Source: Mesaphorura yosii
Lineage: Eukaryota > Arthropoda > Collembola > Poduromorpha > Tullbergiidae
Assembly: GCA_009869945.1 (NCBI GenBank)
Contig: WIXG01000109.1
Span: forward strand, 151,842 to 215,841
Length of the DNA stretch: 64,000 nt
Reading direction: 5' to 3'
The translations under genes were made by a program, and so were the position numbers. The notes under the pieces are model-generated. The model did no database searches and had not been told where the DNA came from. It was given only the letters and a program-made list of their open reading frames with translations. Of the stretch, positions 63,986 through 64,000 are shown in pieces (position 1 is the first letter of the stretch; every line of letters begins with the position of its first letter).

Positions 63986-64000
63986 GGGGGGGGGGGGGGG
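63986..64000. repeat. Poly-G run at window edge
   Basis: Fifteen consecutive G reach the end of the window; it may be a real homopolymer or an assembly edge. Confidence 0.85.

Larger units (their letters stand above)
62215..64000. other. Upstream flank of PLPP, repeat-bearing
   Basis: The missing first PLPP exon should be here or beyond the window. I saw no frame I can defend. The segment contains the perfect palindrome at 63356-63379 and inverted-repeat-like segments to about 63700. Confidence 0.45.

Noticed and set aside
63986-64000. Poly-G tract as a G-quadruplex or telomeric signal
   Set aside because: A single homopolymer at the window edge without repeat periodicity; more likely a homopolymer or assembly boundary.

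Overview
The window is animal nuclear DNA. It holds intron-rich protein-coding genes on both strands, with consensus GT-AG introns mostly 45 to 120 bases long. Exons are short, intergenic DNA is AT-rich, and there are no operons or bacterial features. Gene content (glial-cells-missing factor, aminergic-type receptor, centrosomin-like protein, Abl interactor, type 3 adenylyl cyclase) fits a protostome, most likely an arthropod or another ecdysozoan. I cannot name the species from the sequence. Exon coordinates were derived by hand from reading frame, splice consensus and family alignment from memory.

Layout: 1-5.1 kb no gene recognised. 5.1-6.3 kb (-) beta-1,3-galactosyltransferase family enzyme. 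8.0-9.5 kb (-) aminergic-type GPCR. 10.2-12.2 kb (-) short centrosomin-like coiled-coil protein with a CM1 motif. 12.2-18.7 kb largely gene-poor, with two unassigned coding-like exons. 18.7-23.5 kb (+) divergent Na+/K+-ATPase alpha-like P-type ATPase. 23.7-24.5 kb (-) secreted CAP-domain protein. 26.3-28.1 kb (+) Abi. 28.8-29.1 kb (+) COX7C. 30.0-31.6 kb (-) TRAIP-like RING E3 ligase. 33.1-34.1 kb (+) polytopic membrane protein of unknown function. 34.9-37.4 kb (-) gcm. 41.3-43.5 kb (+) divergent phospholipid scramblase. 44.1-44.7 kb (-) helix-turn-helix protein with a hydrophobic tail. 48.0-54.2 kb (+) adenylyl cyclase type 3. 54.7 kb (-) OST4 micro-protein. 55.4-56.6 kb (+) DIMT1. 57.1-59.0 kb (-) GORASP/GRASP. 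60.5-62.2 kb (-) phospholipid phosphatase, first exon not found.

The genes do not form one pathway. They mix housekeeping functions (rRNA dimethylation, N-glycosylation, cytochrome oxidase, Golgi stacking) with signalling and developmental genes. Many neighbours are convergent, with stop codons about 0.2-0.8 kb apart.

The most unusual content: (1) the ATPase keeps its catalytic residues but has lost several cation-coordinating residues in M5, M6, M8 and M9; (2) the lipid phosphatase carries two alternative exons of identical length (152 nt) and phase, suggesting mutually exclusive splicing; (3) a small protein joins an N-terminal helix-turn-helix to a C-terminal membrane hairpin; (4) the GPCR keeps the amine-anchoring aspartate but lacks the usual TM5 serines and TM6 aromatics; (5) the scramblase-like protein lacks the acidic Ca2+-site residues.
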